Below the pieces are notes generated by a model. It worked only from the letters and a program-made list of their open reading frames with translations, was not told where the DNA came from and made no database searches. Made by a program: the position numbers and the translations under genes. This document shows positions 12,881-22,258 of a stretch of DNA of 64,000 bases, in pieces; position 1 is the first letter of the stretch, and the number at the start of each line of letters is the position of its first letter. This stretch comes from Ovis canadensis (lineage: Eukaryota; Chordata; Mammalia; Artiodactyla; Bovidae), in the NCBI RefSeq assembly GCF_042477335.2, contig NC_091247.1, positions 227,998,001-228,062,000 on the forward strand, read 5' to 3'.

Positions 12881-13245
12881 AAGATGCGCGACTATTTATA
12901 GAAGGAAAACTGGTAGGATAGTAATTTCCTAGGAGCTTGAGGAGAAATTGGCTGCGTCTCTATTAAAAGGGGGTGGGGGCGCGGCGATTTATTAGGACTG
13001 CGGCCGCGCGGGGGGCGGGGGTGGCACACGGAGCGGGAAGGCAGCGGCTGCCCCCTCCGGCCGCGTTAGGCGACCCCGGACGTGGCCCGCGTGTAAAGGA
13101 GAGGGAGGGGGAGGGGAGGCAGCACTGGCCCTGAGGTTTAATCAGTAGCATCCAGCTTCAGTTCCCCCAAACGGCGGTTCCATAAATCAAACGTCTTTTT
13201 TAAATCGGAGGCCAGGGCATATGCGTCCCATTAGGGAATCCGGCG
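12880..13245. promoter_or_regulatory. Motif-rich candidate regulatory block beside exon 1b
   Basis: A/T-rich factor-like sites sit inside otherwise CpG-rich intron sequence. They include a palindromic MEF2 consensus CTATTTATAG (12892-12901), ATTTATTAGG near 12986, CCATAAATCAAACG near 13180 and a CCCATTAGGG stretch near 13227. No repeat explains the sequence. Position (0.8-1.2 kb downstream of exon 1b) and composition suggest a conserved intronic enhancer, but conservation cannot be tested here. Confidence 0.4.
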
Positions 13246-14007
13246 AAGCCACCGCTGCGCCGACGCGCCCCTCCGCTCCGTGGGCCCTCTCGGGCCCTGC
13301 CCGGAGCTTCCCGAGCTCGGCGGGCGCTGCCCGGCCCGACGCGCACGCGGGCCCACGCGCCTCGCGCTGCCTTGCCGGGAACAGCCGGGCGCACCTCGGC
13401 CGGCCGCGCGCGGGCACTGCGCGCCCCGCCTCGCCCCTGGTGAGGGTCCGGCCGCTCGCCGCGGCAGGAAGCCGCGCGAAACCTCGGCAAACTTGGGGGA
13501 CGGCTTGGGTGCTGTCTGGTGGGACGCGCTGTGCACGTGTGCGCCAATGTGCACGCGGGGCAACGGGCGTGTGCGTTCGGCTCTCTCGAGGGTGGCGCGG
13601 CCTTGCGGGCCGCGTGGGTTTATCTAGGAGGGGGACCTTGCTGGTCCAGGACTTCGGCTGGGACGCGCCGGGGATCTTCGCGTTGCCCGCGCGCCCTCCG
13701 GACCTCGCGCTCGCGCTCGGTGCGCGCAGTCGGTCTGCCGGCGCCGTCAGGCCTCCAGCGGGCCGCCCTTTCTCTGACCTCAAAGCCAGAACCTCTCACT
13801 GCCTCAGCCGCCCCCCTAGTTCCTCAACCTTGGCGGCTGACCCGGGCGAGGAGACCCAAAGTATCCCGGCTCCCGCGCGCGCCGGGCACCCGGCGCCCCG
13901 CCCCGGGACCTCACCGCGGTGTTCCCCGCGAGCCCAGCTCCGCCGCCGGAAGCCCAGGAGGGGGGCCCGCCCGCCCGCCCGCCCCGCGTGCGGCCCGCGG
14001 CACTCAC

Positions 14008-14090
14008 AGGTAGCTGCCGCTGGACAGGATGAGAAAGAGCTGCGGGCAGTACACGGAGAGCAGCGCGCTGCGCGGCGACAGCAGGAGCAT
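14008..14090 (-). CDS. WNT7B: WNT7B alternative coding exon 1b (alternative signal peptide)
   Basis: Second first-coding exon of the same gene, 4.2 kb downstream of exon 1a in the direction of transcription. The ATG at 14090-14088 has a good context (CCCACC before ATG). It opens 27 full codons plus two bases: a peptide beginning MLLLSPRSALLSVYCPQ and ending in a hydrophobic, serine/glycine-rich tail (...LFLILSSGSYL). The exon stops at 14008, against a GTGAGT donor (ACTCAC on the plus strand, 14002-14007). The phase is 2, the same as exon 1a, so splicing to the common exon 2 keeps frame. To my knowledge a WNT7B isoform with this type of leader is known in other mammals. The internal evidence (strand, phase, donor, leader-like peptide, own CpG island) supports the call independently. 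Its effect would be to exchange the signal peptide while leaving the mature ligand unchanged. Confidence 0.85.
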
Positions 14091-14487
14091 GGTGGGCCGG
14101 CGCTCCCGGCGGGGCCGCGCAGGCCCCGCGGGCAGAGCGCGGGGGCCGGCTGGGGCCGGGGTCTCCGCGGCCCTCCCCAAGACAGGGCGGCGGAACCGGG
14201 CGCTAGGGACCCGAGCGCGCGGGCCCCGGCGCAGCGGTCACCCGTGCCCCGCCTCCAGGGCCTCGCATCTCGCCGGGGCTGGGGCTGCGGCGCGCGCTGA
14301 GCCTGGAGGGCCCGGTGGGGGCGCGGGCCGTGGGCGGCGGGTGCGCCTCGGCCGCCGTCCGGCCCTCCGTCCGTCGATCGGTCGGAACCAGCTCTGTCGC
14401 TCGCTCAGCCTCACGTCTTCAAGTCTCCTGAGGCGCCCAGCTGCCATTGGACGGGCCACCCCTACATCCGCCTCCTCCGCGGGCGGG

Positions 14488-14497
14488 TTTTTTTAAA
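14488..14497 (-). promoter_or_regulatory. TATA-like element upstream of exon 1b
   Basis: The minus strand reads CCCTTTAAAAAAACCCGCC, an isolated A/T run in GC-rich DNA about 400 bases before the exon 1b ATG. A CCAAT pentamer lies on the same strand at 14450-14446. If the A/T run acts as a TATA element, the leader would be about 370 bases. The CCAAT lies downstream of it rather than upstream, which weakens the model. Confidence 0.3.
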
Positions 14498-14689
14498 GGG
14501 GAGGCTGACCGAAGCGTGCGGCGGGAGCCGCCTCCAGGGCTTGCCCAAACCACCCCGGCTGGGACAGCTCCCCCACCGACTTCGGCGAGCCCCACCGTTC
14601 TGGTACGCTCTGGAGGGCGCATCTGGGGGGCAGGCATGGCGGGCTAACCGCGCGGGGGCGTGCGCGCCTCTGGGGTGTTGTGCGAGGCC

Positions 14690-14805
14690 CTGTGCTCCTG
14701 TGTGCGTGCGCGTGCCTGCATATGCCTGTGCGTGCCTGCGGCGGCGTGGGCGCGTCTGCGAGGGTGCAGGTGTGTTCGCTGCGCCTCTGCCTGCGTGCGC
14801 CCCTG
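14690..14805. repeat. Alternating GT/GC-rich tract (low complexity)
   Basis: A stretch dominated by TGTGCGTGCGCGTGCCTGC-like alternation of purine and pyrimidine, 0.6-0.7 kb upstream of the exon 1b ATG. Such tracts can adopt Z-DNA. Confidence 0.6.
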
Positions 14806-17200
14806 GTCTGGGGAGACTGGCTTTGGTCGCAGATGCTCACTGCCATGGCCAACCGGGCCCAGCGTGGCAGGGCTCACCTATGCGCCAGCGCACCGGTATC
14901 TCTGCAGGCTCCGGCCTCCGAACCTCTTTGGAAAGCCTGACAATGGAAACACACCCCCAAACAAGTGCACAGAAGCCCCCAACCCTGGCTTCCTCTACCT
15001 CACTCTTTTGCCCTCCTCTGAGGAGTTGGTTGGGGCAGGTGTGGGGTGGAGCCAACCGAGGAGAACACCCTTTTCTGAACTTCCAGTGTTTGGTGTTTTT
15101 TTTTAAAGCCCCAAACAAAAAGATTTTGAGTCCCGTCTCCTATTGTCTGCCCAGCTGGAGCTGCATATGAATGTCTCTCGATGCCGTGTAGATCACTTAA
15201 GCAGGAGTTAAGGCACAAAGAGGGACAAGGACAAGAAAAGAGAGGCCTGTGCAGTGGGGCCAGTGGTCCCAGAGGTAGTAGGTCTTCTGGCTTCTAGAGC
15301 TGGCATGGAGACTTGTCTCCAACACCCAGGAGAAGGGGGCCGCCTCCTCGACCTTCATCCCTCTGGGCCCTTCTGCCTCTCCTGAACCCCAAGAGCATGG
15401 GGAGGGCAGGAAGCAAGGTTGCTCCTGAGACTTCCCGACCCCAGTTCCAGGGGGCAGAGGGTGCCTGGACCCCAGGTGGCTCCGTCCAGCCCCGGCTTGG
15501 CTTCCTCCAGGGCGGCATCCTACAGGTTGCTCAGTTGCAGAGTCATTTGTTTTGAAACTGCCTGAAATCCAAGGCACGTCCAGGGACTGAGCCTCTCCCC
15601 TCCTGCCGGCCCAGAGGCTCCCCGGGGCTGCACGTCTGCACTGGCATCGGGGCTGTGAGGCGTGTGTGTGTGTGTGTGTGTGTGCGTGCACACATACACA
15701 TGTCGAGGTGGGGGTGAGGGATGCTTCCCTGAACATTGATAAACATGGGGATACAGGCTGGGGGAGGCGGCTGTGATCACATAGTAGTCCCCCCAATACA
15801 CATGATCTCAGATATTTACTTGGAACTCATGTGACCCTAAAACCCACACTCCTGAGATTCGTGGTCCTGGAGGAGTCCCCGGGTGCCTGCGGTGGCTGTG
15901 ATGTCATTAACAACAGGCAAGGGTTGACTTGATTGGGACCTCTTCCACCCCCAGAGCGAAGGCGCCCCCCCACTCCGGGACTGACCTTCCCAGGGCCCAG
16001 GGCAGGAGGTGCGAGTGTTACCCCAAGTTTCAGATGAGGGAAGGTGAGCTGGCAGGTGAAAGAGCTCGCCCAAAGCCACCCAGTGAGGTGTGACAGGGGA
16101 GGAACCCCAGACCTTTCCTTGGGCACTAGGCTTCAGGTCCTCGAGCCCCTTAGGCCACATCTGGCCCAGCTGCCCCTCTCCGCATCTCATGCATCCCCCT
16201 CCCTCTGCAATGCGGGCACCATCGATGCCATGGGGGCAGGGCTGAGTCCCCTCCCCCTGGCAGGCCCCAGGGTGACTCTCTGGCTTACTGGATGTGCTTC
16301 CAGAGGGGCGTACTGGGACTGGTCTGGGCGAGTGTATGTTTTAAGGGGGACGCCAAGGGGAGGAGTTCCCCTCCAGGGCTCCTTGGTACGGGCGGAGGAC
16401 AGAGCTGGGGCCCGCCCCTGGCTGTCTCACGCACTCCCAGGGAGGTTGGCACAGGTGCCTGGGCTCACAGACTGGTCTCACTCCCTGGGTTCTCTGCACA
16501 GACACCAGCTGCCATCCTGTCCAGGGTGGCCAGAGCTTCAGTCCCATTGCCAGAGGGGAGAGGGGGGCTCAGGAAGGACTAGGGGTGGGGGGGACCCTGG
16601 CCCCAGCTCTGGGAGCTCAGGCTGGGCACCCCCTTCAGCTTCTTCCACTGTCCTGGGCTGGGGAGGTGGCGGTGGGTTCACAGAGCCCTTCCCGCAGCTG
16701 GGGGAGGGGTAGTTTCAGATGACCCTGGCTGAGGAGTGGGTGTTAGGGGCACTCTTGGGGTGCCTGTCCCGGCTGCCTCTCACCCTTGCGGACAGTGGCT
16801 TGGCCTCCCTTGCCCCATCGCTTCCCAGTCTTTACTGAGAAGAGGGAAGGCACCCACCTGCAGGGCCACCAGAAAGCCACAAGGTCTGAGTGCTGAGGAC
16901 CAGGCAGCAGAAGGCAGGACCCGCGGGAGGTTGCCTATTATTTCCAGGGCTCAGCAACAGTAATCCCAGGGGCTGCCTACCCGGGGGGTCGGGAAAACAG
17001 CGCCTCCTCCCCGCCCCCACCCGAGTACAGTCAGTGCCCTGCGCGCTCACCACCCATAAACAAACACCCAGGGACACAGCCTGCACACAGACCCACGATA
17101 AACAGAGCCACCAGCAGCCTCAGGCACGCCCGCCCAGGCCTGCAGCGCTGAGGCTGGGGCAGGAAGCCTCCAGGCTGCCTCTGTGGCCACTGGCCTCGGT
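14806..17200. other. Interval between the two WNT7B promoters
   Basis: Moderately GC-rich unique sequence, intron 1 for exon 1a transcripts. It contains the TG microsatellite at 15662 and a chance 12-base match to the let-7 5' region at 15272. No other exon recognised. Confidence 0.45.
15662..15702. repeat. (TG)n microsatellite
   Basis: About eleven and a half TG units from 15662 to 15684, degrading into GCGTGCACACATACACATG; likely length-polymorphic. Confidence 0.95.
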
Positions 17201-18304
17201 CCCTACCGGCTCCCGGGCCTCGGTTTCTCCATCCGTAAAATGGCAGAGGAGGCGACGGACCGAGGGCGATGGATGAAATGGCTCTCAGGCCTGCTTCTGC
17301 CTCTCCGCCTGGGAGGCCGCTGCGCGGCCGGCCCTGCCTCGGGGCTGTTCACTGGCTTTGCCCGCCGCCGGACCGGCCTGCCTTCCCGCCTTTGGCGGCG
17401 CACAGTAGGCTCGCAGCGCGCGTACGGGCGATGGAGGTACACCGCGCCCCCGTCGCAGTCATCCTGAGCGCCCCCCACCCCGCCCCCGACTTCGAGCGAG
17501 GCCGAGACAGATTCTGTCTAAAGGAGATCGCAGCTCAACAGGTAAGGACTCGGCTGGCTTCAGGAATGTGGAAATACGACTCGGAGCAGCTACTGCAGCG
17601 AGCGCGGCCCGCCGGGCGCCCGCCCGCCCGCCCGCCGGGCCGCGCGAGGGGGAGCGCGGCGAGAGGGGGCCCGGCCAGGGGCCCGGCCGAGGGCCCGGGG
17701 CGGGCGGGGCCCGGACGGAGCCCGAGGCGGCCCGGCCGCCCGCGCGGCCCGTTTCGAGCCAGCCCGACGAGTTGTCAAGGTAATTTCAACACGTCCGCGT
17801 GATGGATAGAGACGAAGTGCCGTGGCGGGTGCCCTGGCCTGCGCGCTCGCTCCTGGGGGGTGCGCCCCCCTCCCGCCCGGGGCCCTCGGCAGCCCGAAGC
17901 CCCCCGCCCCCGCCCCGGCGCGCCCTCCGGGCGGCGAGCGCTCGGCCCGGGCTCCGCGCCCAGCGCAGCCCGGGGGAGGGAAGGCGCGTCCCACCCCCGG
18001 GGCCTGGAGCCCAAACAGGTGAAAGTACGCGCCGGGCACGCTCGCCGCTACCCGCGAGCCTGGCAGCCCGCGCGTCCGGCTCTCCCTGCCCCAGCCCTGG
18101 GCTGGGCGCCCCTCGCGAGTACCCGCCGCTCAAGGGGCTCAGCGGCGTCTCCGCCGGGCCGGGCTGCGGGTTCAACACACAGGCCAGCCTGGGATCCCCG
18201 AGAGCTGCCCGTGCCCCCCTCCGGTCCCCGCGGGGAGCCCTGGAGGCGGCTCCCACCGGCTGCTCCCGTCCTGGGCTCCCTCCCCTGCCCACAGGGCTAC
18301 TCAC

Positions 18305-18375
18305 CCGAGCTTCACGTAGAGAACGCCAAAGCAGAGAAACACGTAGAAAATCCACTTGCGGAAGTTTCTGTGCAT
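18305..18375 (-). CDS. WNT7B: WNT7B coding exon 1a (canonical signal-peptide exon, partial gene)
   Basis: Start of the Wnt-7b precursor, a secreted, lipid-modified glycoprotein ligand that signals through Frizzled/LRP receptors; the family member is known for roles in lung, kidney, placenta, vascular and CNS development. Read on the minus strand from the ATG at 18375-18373, the exon encodes 23 complete codons plus two bases. The peptide begins MHRNFRKWIFYVFLCFG and continues into LYVKL. I recognise this as the WNT7B N-terminus: a basic n-region (His-Arg-Asn-Phe-Arg-Lys) followed by a hydrophobic signal-peptide core. The exon ends at 18305, directly followed by a GTGAGT donor (plus-strand ACTCAC at 18299-18304), giving phase 2. 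The start has A at -3. The frame stays open for over 200 codons upstream in GC-rich DNA, so this Met is chosen by homology, not by an upstream stop. Exon 2 onward, which carries the conserved cysteines and the acylated serine, is outside the window. Confidence 0.96.
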
Positions 18376-18475
18376 GATCCAGGGAGGGGGGCTGCGCCAT
18401 AGACCGCGGCGGCCGGAGGGGACGCGCGGGCCGGGCGAGGGACGGGCAGGAGCGGGGGGCTTCGGTGGACAGCGC

Positions 18476-18538
18476 TCAGCCGGCGCTGCGGCTCCGGCGG
18501 CCGGCGACGCGCGGGCACTGGGCGCGCGCTGCCACCAT
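18476..18538 (-). other. Candidate upstream ORF (20 codons) in the exon 1a leader
   Basis: On the minus strand, about 160 bases before the WNT7B exon 1a start codon, an ATG in strong context (CTCACC ATG G) opens a 20-residue arginine/alanine-rich reading frame (begins MVAARAQCPRV). It ends in TGA at 18478-18476, ahead of the main start. The ATG core CACCATGGTG is a perfect palindrome, so the plus strand carries an equally strong ATG at 18537-18539. If transcription starts upstream of 18538, this uORF would be expected to dampen translation of the main frame or permit reinitiation. The transcription start site is not visible from sequence, so inclusion in the mRNA is an inference. Confidence 0.5.
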
Positions 18539-19110
18539 GGTGAGCCCGGACCGCCGCCGCCGCCGTGTGCGCCTGGGGGAGTGACCTGGGACGGGGGCTG
18601 CAACCTCGGAGCCGGGCTGTGACCGCGGGGCCCCGGGAGCGCCGGCGGGGGCCGGGGCCCGAGCACGGCGGGCGGGCGGGCGCTGCCTCCGCTGGGCGCA
18701 GCCGCCTGGGGCCGTGCGCGCCTCGCCGAGCGCCGCGGCGGCCAATGTGTCCGCACTTGTCGGCCTCCCCAGGTGACTCGCGGCCCCGGCAAGCGAGCTG
18801 CGAGCGAGCGAGCGCGCCCCAGGTAGGAGGACCCGCCTCCCGCCCGCCCTCCTCGCTCGCCGCGCGCTCTCTCTCCCTCGCTCCCGGCCTCTCCCCTCCC
18901 TTTTCTCCTCCCTCCCCCGTGACACACGAACGCATCTCTCCCCTGGAACCCCCTCCCCAGGCCGGCTCCCTTCCGATCGCTGAGCCCAGACTGGGAGGGA
19001 AGAAGGGGGTTGGGTGCGCGGGGAGGGGGGCTTCGCCGGGGAGGGCGCTGCACCGAAAAGACACCTGCGGAGGGGCTGGCGGCTCCTCTGCGCCCTCGCC
19101 CCGTCGGGCG

Positions 19111-20245
19111 GTGTAGCCACTCGGCTTCCAGCTTCTAGAGAGGAAGGGAAAGACCACCCATACCCATCCCCGCTCTGGGCACGTTTCTCCTACCCCTCAG
19201 AAATTACCCCGTTTGGGGTCCCCCCGGACCACGCCCTTCACACTTCTGCCAGCCCCCGAGGACCTCAATCAGAGCCCCTCTTCCAGCCCCGGGTCCCCCC
19301 CCACACCTGTCAGGACCAATGCCGGCGGCGCTTACTGAGAGCAGGGGCAGGAAACGGACAGACAGACAGGCCTGGCCAGATGCAAGAGACTGGCTCCGTG
19401 ACCTCTTTGGGAAGCCGTTTGGCTGAGCACCGTGGTGGAGACAGATGGAAGGACGCTGGGGCGGGTTCCTTGGCTCTGTGGGAGGCTCCCACCCCAAGGA
19501 TCCCCTGCTTGCTCTCCCCATCAGCTCCGAACTCTTCGGTCTGCACCTTCTCTTCTGCAGTGCCCAGAGTGCAAGGTCAGAGCCAGCGTGGTGCCTCGCA
19601 CACCAGAGCATCTGACTTGGCTCAGTGCCGGCCAGCGGGTACCCGGGTGGGCACAGGGCCTGCCTTTGGCTGAAGCTCTGTCTGGAGAGGGCTGGTCCGT
19701 GGCCCTCTGCCTAAGCACTGCCCTGGGCAGACGCCTGTCCTGCTCGGGTGTACAGACCTGGACTCCTCTTGGGCGAAAATATGAAACTGGGACGTACTTA
19801 GTTTCAGAAGACCAGCAGAGGCCTGAAACCTGCCGGGGTGGCCGCCGGCGTGCAGGCACGGGCAGGGGCAGCATGTTGCTTCCGGGCAGCATGTTGCTTC
19901 CAGCCAGCCTGGGTCCCACCTAGCCTACCCGCCCCCACTTTGAAGGCTCCGCTCCCTCCACACTGCTGTGTGACCCCCTGCTCCTGATCCCCTCTTAATC
20001 CTTGCAAATCCCCTGAACCTTTGCCACCACCCAGGCGCGGGCCATTCCTCGGCCTCTGATCCGGACGCTGGTGCAGCTGAGCGGAGCCGGCAGACGGAGC
20101 GTTCACAGATAGATGAGAGGGACACTAAACAGCCTCACAGGCAGGGAAACTGAGGCACAGAAAAAGAGACATGACTATAGCAGCCTCACCCCCAAGTGTT
20201 CTCTGCGTCCCAGCGCCCCAGATGTCACCCCATTTCACGGAATGG
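19111..20245. other. Upstream intergenic sequence of WNT7B
   Basis: No supported gene. It contains an 18-bp tandem duplication (GGCAGCATGTTGCTTCC twice, 19867-19901) and a MIR-like CAGGGAAACTGAGGCACAG near 20141. Confidence 0.45.
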
Positions 20246-20249
20246 GAAG

Positions 20250-20920
20250 CTGAGCCCTGGAAACCGGAGGGTCGGGCCGAGACCTAGCTGCCGGTGGCTG
20301 GAGCGGAGCCGGGATTGGGCCGGCTGGGGCGCGCGAGCCGATGCTGCCACCCGGCGGCGACGTGAGGACGCGAGGCTGCAGGCTCTCCACGACCGGGATG
20401 GGAGGGGATGTCGCGGGACGCTGGGCCACGCGGGGCCCCGGGACTGCGAGGCGGACAGCGTGGCCCATCTGGGCACAGATTCCGGGGGCCACCTTGCCCC
20501 CAGCCTCAGTCTCCGCCTCCTATAACGGGGCGAATCCCGGGGACCTGCGGAGTATGTCGGGACTTCGATAAAAGACCGCCCCCCGCTCCTGCAGTGATCT
20601 CCTCCCCCCGGCCTGGAGCCTCGGCGACCGCCCAAACCCCATGCCTCGTGAACCCCGGCCCCCGACGTCGATCCGCTCCGCGGTCGCGCAAGGAGGCCTC
20701 CAAGGTCGGGCAGGCTCCCGGACAAGCCGGGCGTGGTGGGGCCGGGAGAGGAGGGGGTGACAGCCGGCGGGTGGGACGGCTCGGCTAGTCTGCCCCTTCT
20801 GCCTGCTGCTCCTGGCCTCCGTTTCCCTGGGAGAACTGGGAGCAGAGCGCGCCTCCCGGGACTCGGGTACCGCTGCGCAGCGTCGTGCTGCCCCCTGCTG
20901 GCCGCGGGGCCGAATGTCGG
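20250..20920. promoter_or_regulatory. CpG-rich block upstream of WNT7B
   Basis: CpG-dense sequence (for example GCGCGCGAGCCGATG near 20330 and CCCGACGTCGATCCGC near 20662), separate from the exon 1a island by about 1.1 kb of lower-CpG DNA. It ends in an exact CTCF core match. It could be a distal promoter, an unmethylated enhancer or part of a boundary; no exon is recognised. Confidence 0.5.
20888..20901 (-). promoter_or_regulatory. CTCF core motif
   Basis: The minus strand reads CCAGCAGGGGGCAG, matching all 14 positions of the core CCASYAGRKGGCRS. It points toward WNT7B, about 2.5 kb upstream of the exon 1a ATG. Confidence 0.7.
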
Positions 20921-20949
20921 CAGAGCAGGTACCTGTGGGCGGCTTCCAG

Positions 20950-21910
20950 GCCCACCCGTGTGGGGTCCGGTTTCTTGTTGGAATCTCCAAGGGGATTCCT
21001 GAATAGCTTCACGATTGGCGGAAGTCTAGTGTGGAAGAACTCTATGAATCCCTCTCCGTGCGTCTGTGCGTACACGCACACAGAGGCCGCATGCTTGAGG
21101 TCCCTTCCCGGCCTGGGTCCCCGGGGTCCATTCCAAAGGCTCTGAGGTCTGAAAATACAGGCAGTTACCTGCCTCCTCCAGCCCCATCCCTCCTCCTCCA
21201 CCCCTCCTCCCAAGTGGGTTTGTAGCTCCAGACAACCTGAGCAAGGTGGTGACCCGGGTCTGGCTCCAAGGGTCCCTCACCTGTTTGGGGTGGGGGAATG
21301 ATTGGCTGACGGCAGATGAGGTGCTCCTGCCAGGAAAGGGGTTCTGGCACTTGACGAACGTGGAGACGTGCCGATGCCCAAAGGACGCGTTATCCAGAAT
21401 CAGGGTGCCCTGGGGATCCCAGATGGGTCTCAGGCACCTTAGTGGGGCTCAGTGGCCTCAGCCCCTCTTCCCTGTGTGGCCTCAGGCAAAGCGCTCAAGC
21501 TCTGCAACCTGGGTTTCCTCATGGCTACATGAGGCCAGCAATACCACTCACACCGTGTGGGGTTCTGACATTTGACTGAGTTAACCCGCGTGAAGGGGGC
21601 TGGCATTTCTGGCCCCTGCCTGCCCCTAAACTCCATCACACACGTGAGCAGCCTCCTCCCCCTTCTGTCTTCTGCTACTTGGACGCACCGAGCTAGGTCA
21701 CCCCAGGGCCCTTGCGTGTGCTGTCTCCTCCGGCACAGTGCTTTTCCCCTGGTTCTATGTGGGTTTAGCATGAGCGTCCCGCATCCGGGGGGCAGGGGGC
21801 TCACGTTCCTCCCCCAAAATGTGCTCACTGGTGCTCTCTGTCACAACTCTGCTATTCCTTTTGTGACGCTGGGGGCTAAATGTCGTGATTTGTTTCCTGA
21901 TTATTCCTCA
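20950..21910. other. Intergenic unique sequence
   Basis: Unique sequence with weak MIR/L2-like pieces (a CCTGGGTTTCCTCATGGCTAC stretch near 21508 and a CTCCATCACACACGTGAGC region near 21632). No gene recognised. Confidence 0.4.
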
Positions 21911-21911
21911 G

Positions 21912-22258
21912 GGCCTCCCTGATGGCTCAGTGGTGAAGTATCTGCCTGCCAATGAGGGAGACCTGGGTTTGATCCCTGGGTCGGGAAGACCCCCTGGAGA
22001 AGGGCATGGCCACCCACTCCAGTGTTCTCGCCTGGAGACGCTCATGGGCAGAGGCGCCTGGTGGGCTACAGTCCCTGTTGTTGCCGTCGTCCAGTCTCCG
22101 GGTCGTGTCCGACTCCTTGTGACCCCGCGGACTGCAGCGTGCAGGCTTCCCTGTCCTTCACTATCTCCCAGACTTTGCTCAAACTGATGTCCATTGAGTT
22201 GGTGATGCTGTGGGGTTGCAAAAGAGTCAAGCGCCACTTAGTGGCTGAACAGCAACAG
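21912..22258 (+). mobile_element. Bov-tA SINE split by an antisense BovB 3' fragment
   Basis: 21912-22076 is a sense Bov-tA head and body (starts GGGCCTCCCTGATGGCTCAG). The next block, 22077-22204, is antisense BovB 3' end (GTCGTGTCCGACTCCTTGTG...CTGATGTCCATTGAGTTGG). From about 22205 the sense tail resumes (GGGGTTGCAAAAGAGTCAAG, then CTGAACAGCAACAG). The order is best explained by a BovB fragment inserted into an existing Bov-tA. Confidence 0.75.

Larger units (their letters stand above)
12990..14660 (-). promoter_or_regulatory. WNT7B: CpG island with the putative WNT7B exon 1b promoter
   Basis: CpG-dense sequence spanning both sides of exon 1b. It begins just left of a motif-rich stretch (12.88-13.25 kb) and extends about 570 bases upstream of the exon 1b ATG. 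The separate island is the main reason to propose an independent promoter for exon 1b. The 359-codon plus-strand frame at 13221-14300 runs antisense through exon 1b and is not supported as a gene. Confidence 0.75.
1..18298 (-). other. WNT7B: WNT7B intron 1, partial (interrupted by exon 1b)
   Basis: Everything below the exon 1a donor down to position 1 is intron for the exon 1a transcript; everything below 14008 is also intron for the exon 1b transcript. I looked on the minus strand for the start of exon 2, which encodes the conserved family sequence SSVVALGANIICNKIPG, and did not find it. The intron therefore continues outside the window and no acceptor can be assigned. The contents are GC-rich unique sequence, a G-rich minisatellite, a few ruminant retrotransposon copies and old MIR/L2 pieces, listed separately. 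Confidence 0.85.
17200..19110 (-). promoter_or_regulatory. WNT7B: CpG island with the WNT7B exon 1a promoter
   Basis: Very GC-rich DNA dense in CpG (for example 17580-17780, 17820-18200 and 18380-18900), with GC-box-like stretches and no TATA box near a plausible start. It surrounds exon 1a and its upstream leader. A CpG-island, dispersed-start promoter transcribing to the left is the natural reading. The long ORFs in all frames here are a by-product of base composition. Exact start sites cannot be set from sequence. Confidence 0.8.

Noticed and set aside
1..14000. Search for WNT7B exon 2
   Set aside because: No minus-strand sequence coding for the conserved SSVVALGANIICNKIPG region was found, so exon 2 is taken to be outside the window.
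13221..14300. 359-codon plus-strand ORF
   Set aside because: It is antisense to WNT7B exon 1b in a CpG island; arginine/alanine/proline composition, no domain, and equally long frames occur on the other strand.
15272..15283. GAGGTAGTAGGT, identical to the 5' part of let-7 microRNAs
   Set aside because: The following bases do not continue as let-7 and no complementary arm (CTATACAA...CTACTG) is present nearby to form a hairpin. A let-7 cluster is known upstream of WNT7B in human, but no let-7 precursor was seen anywhere in the window.
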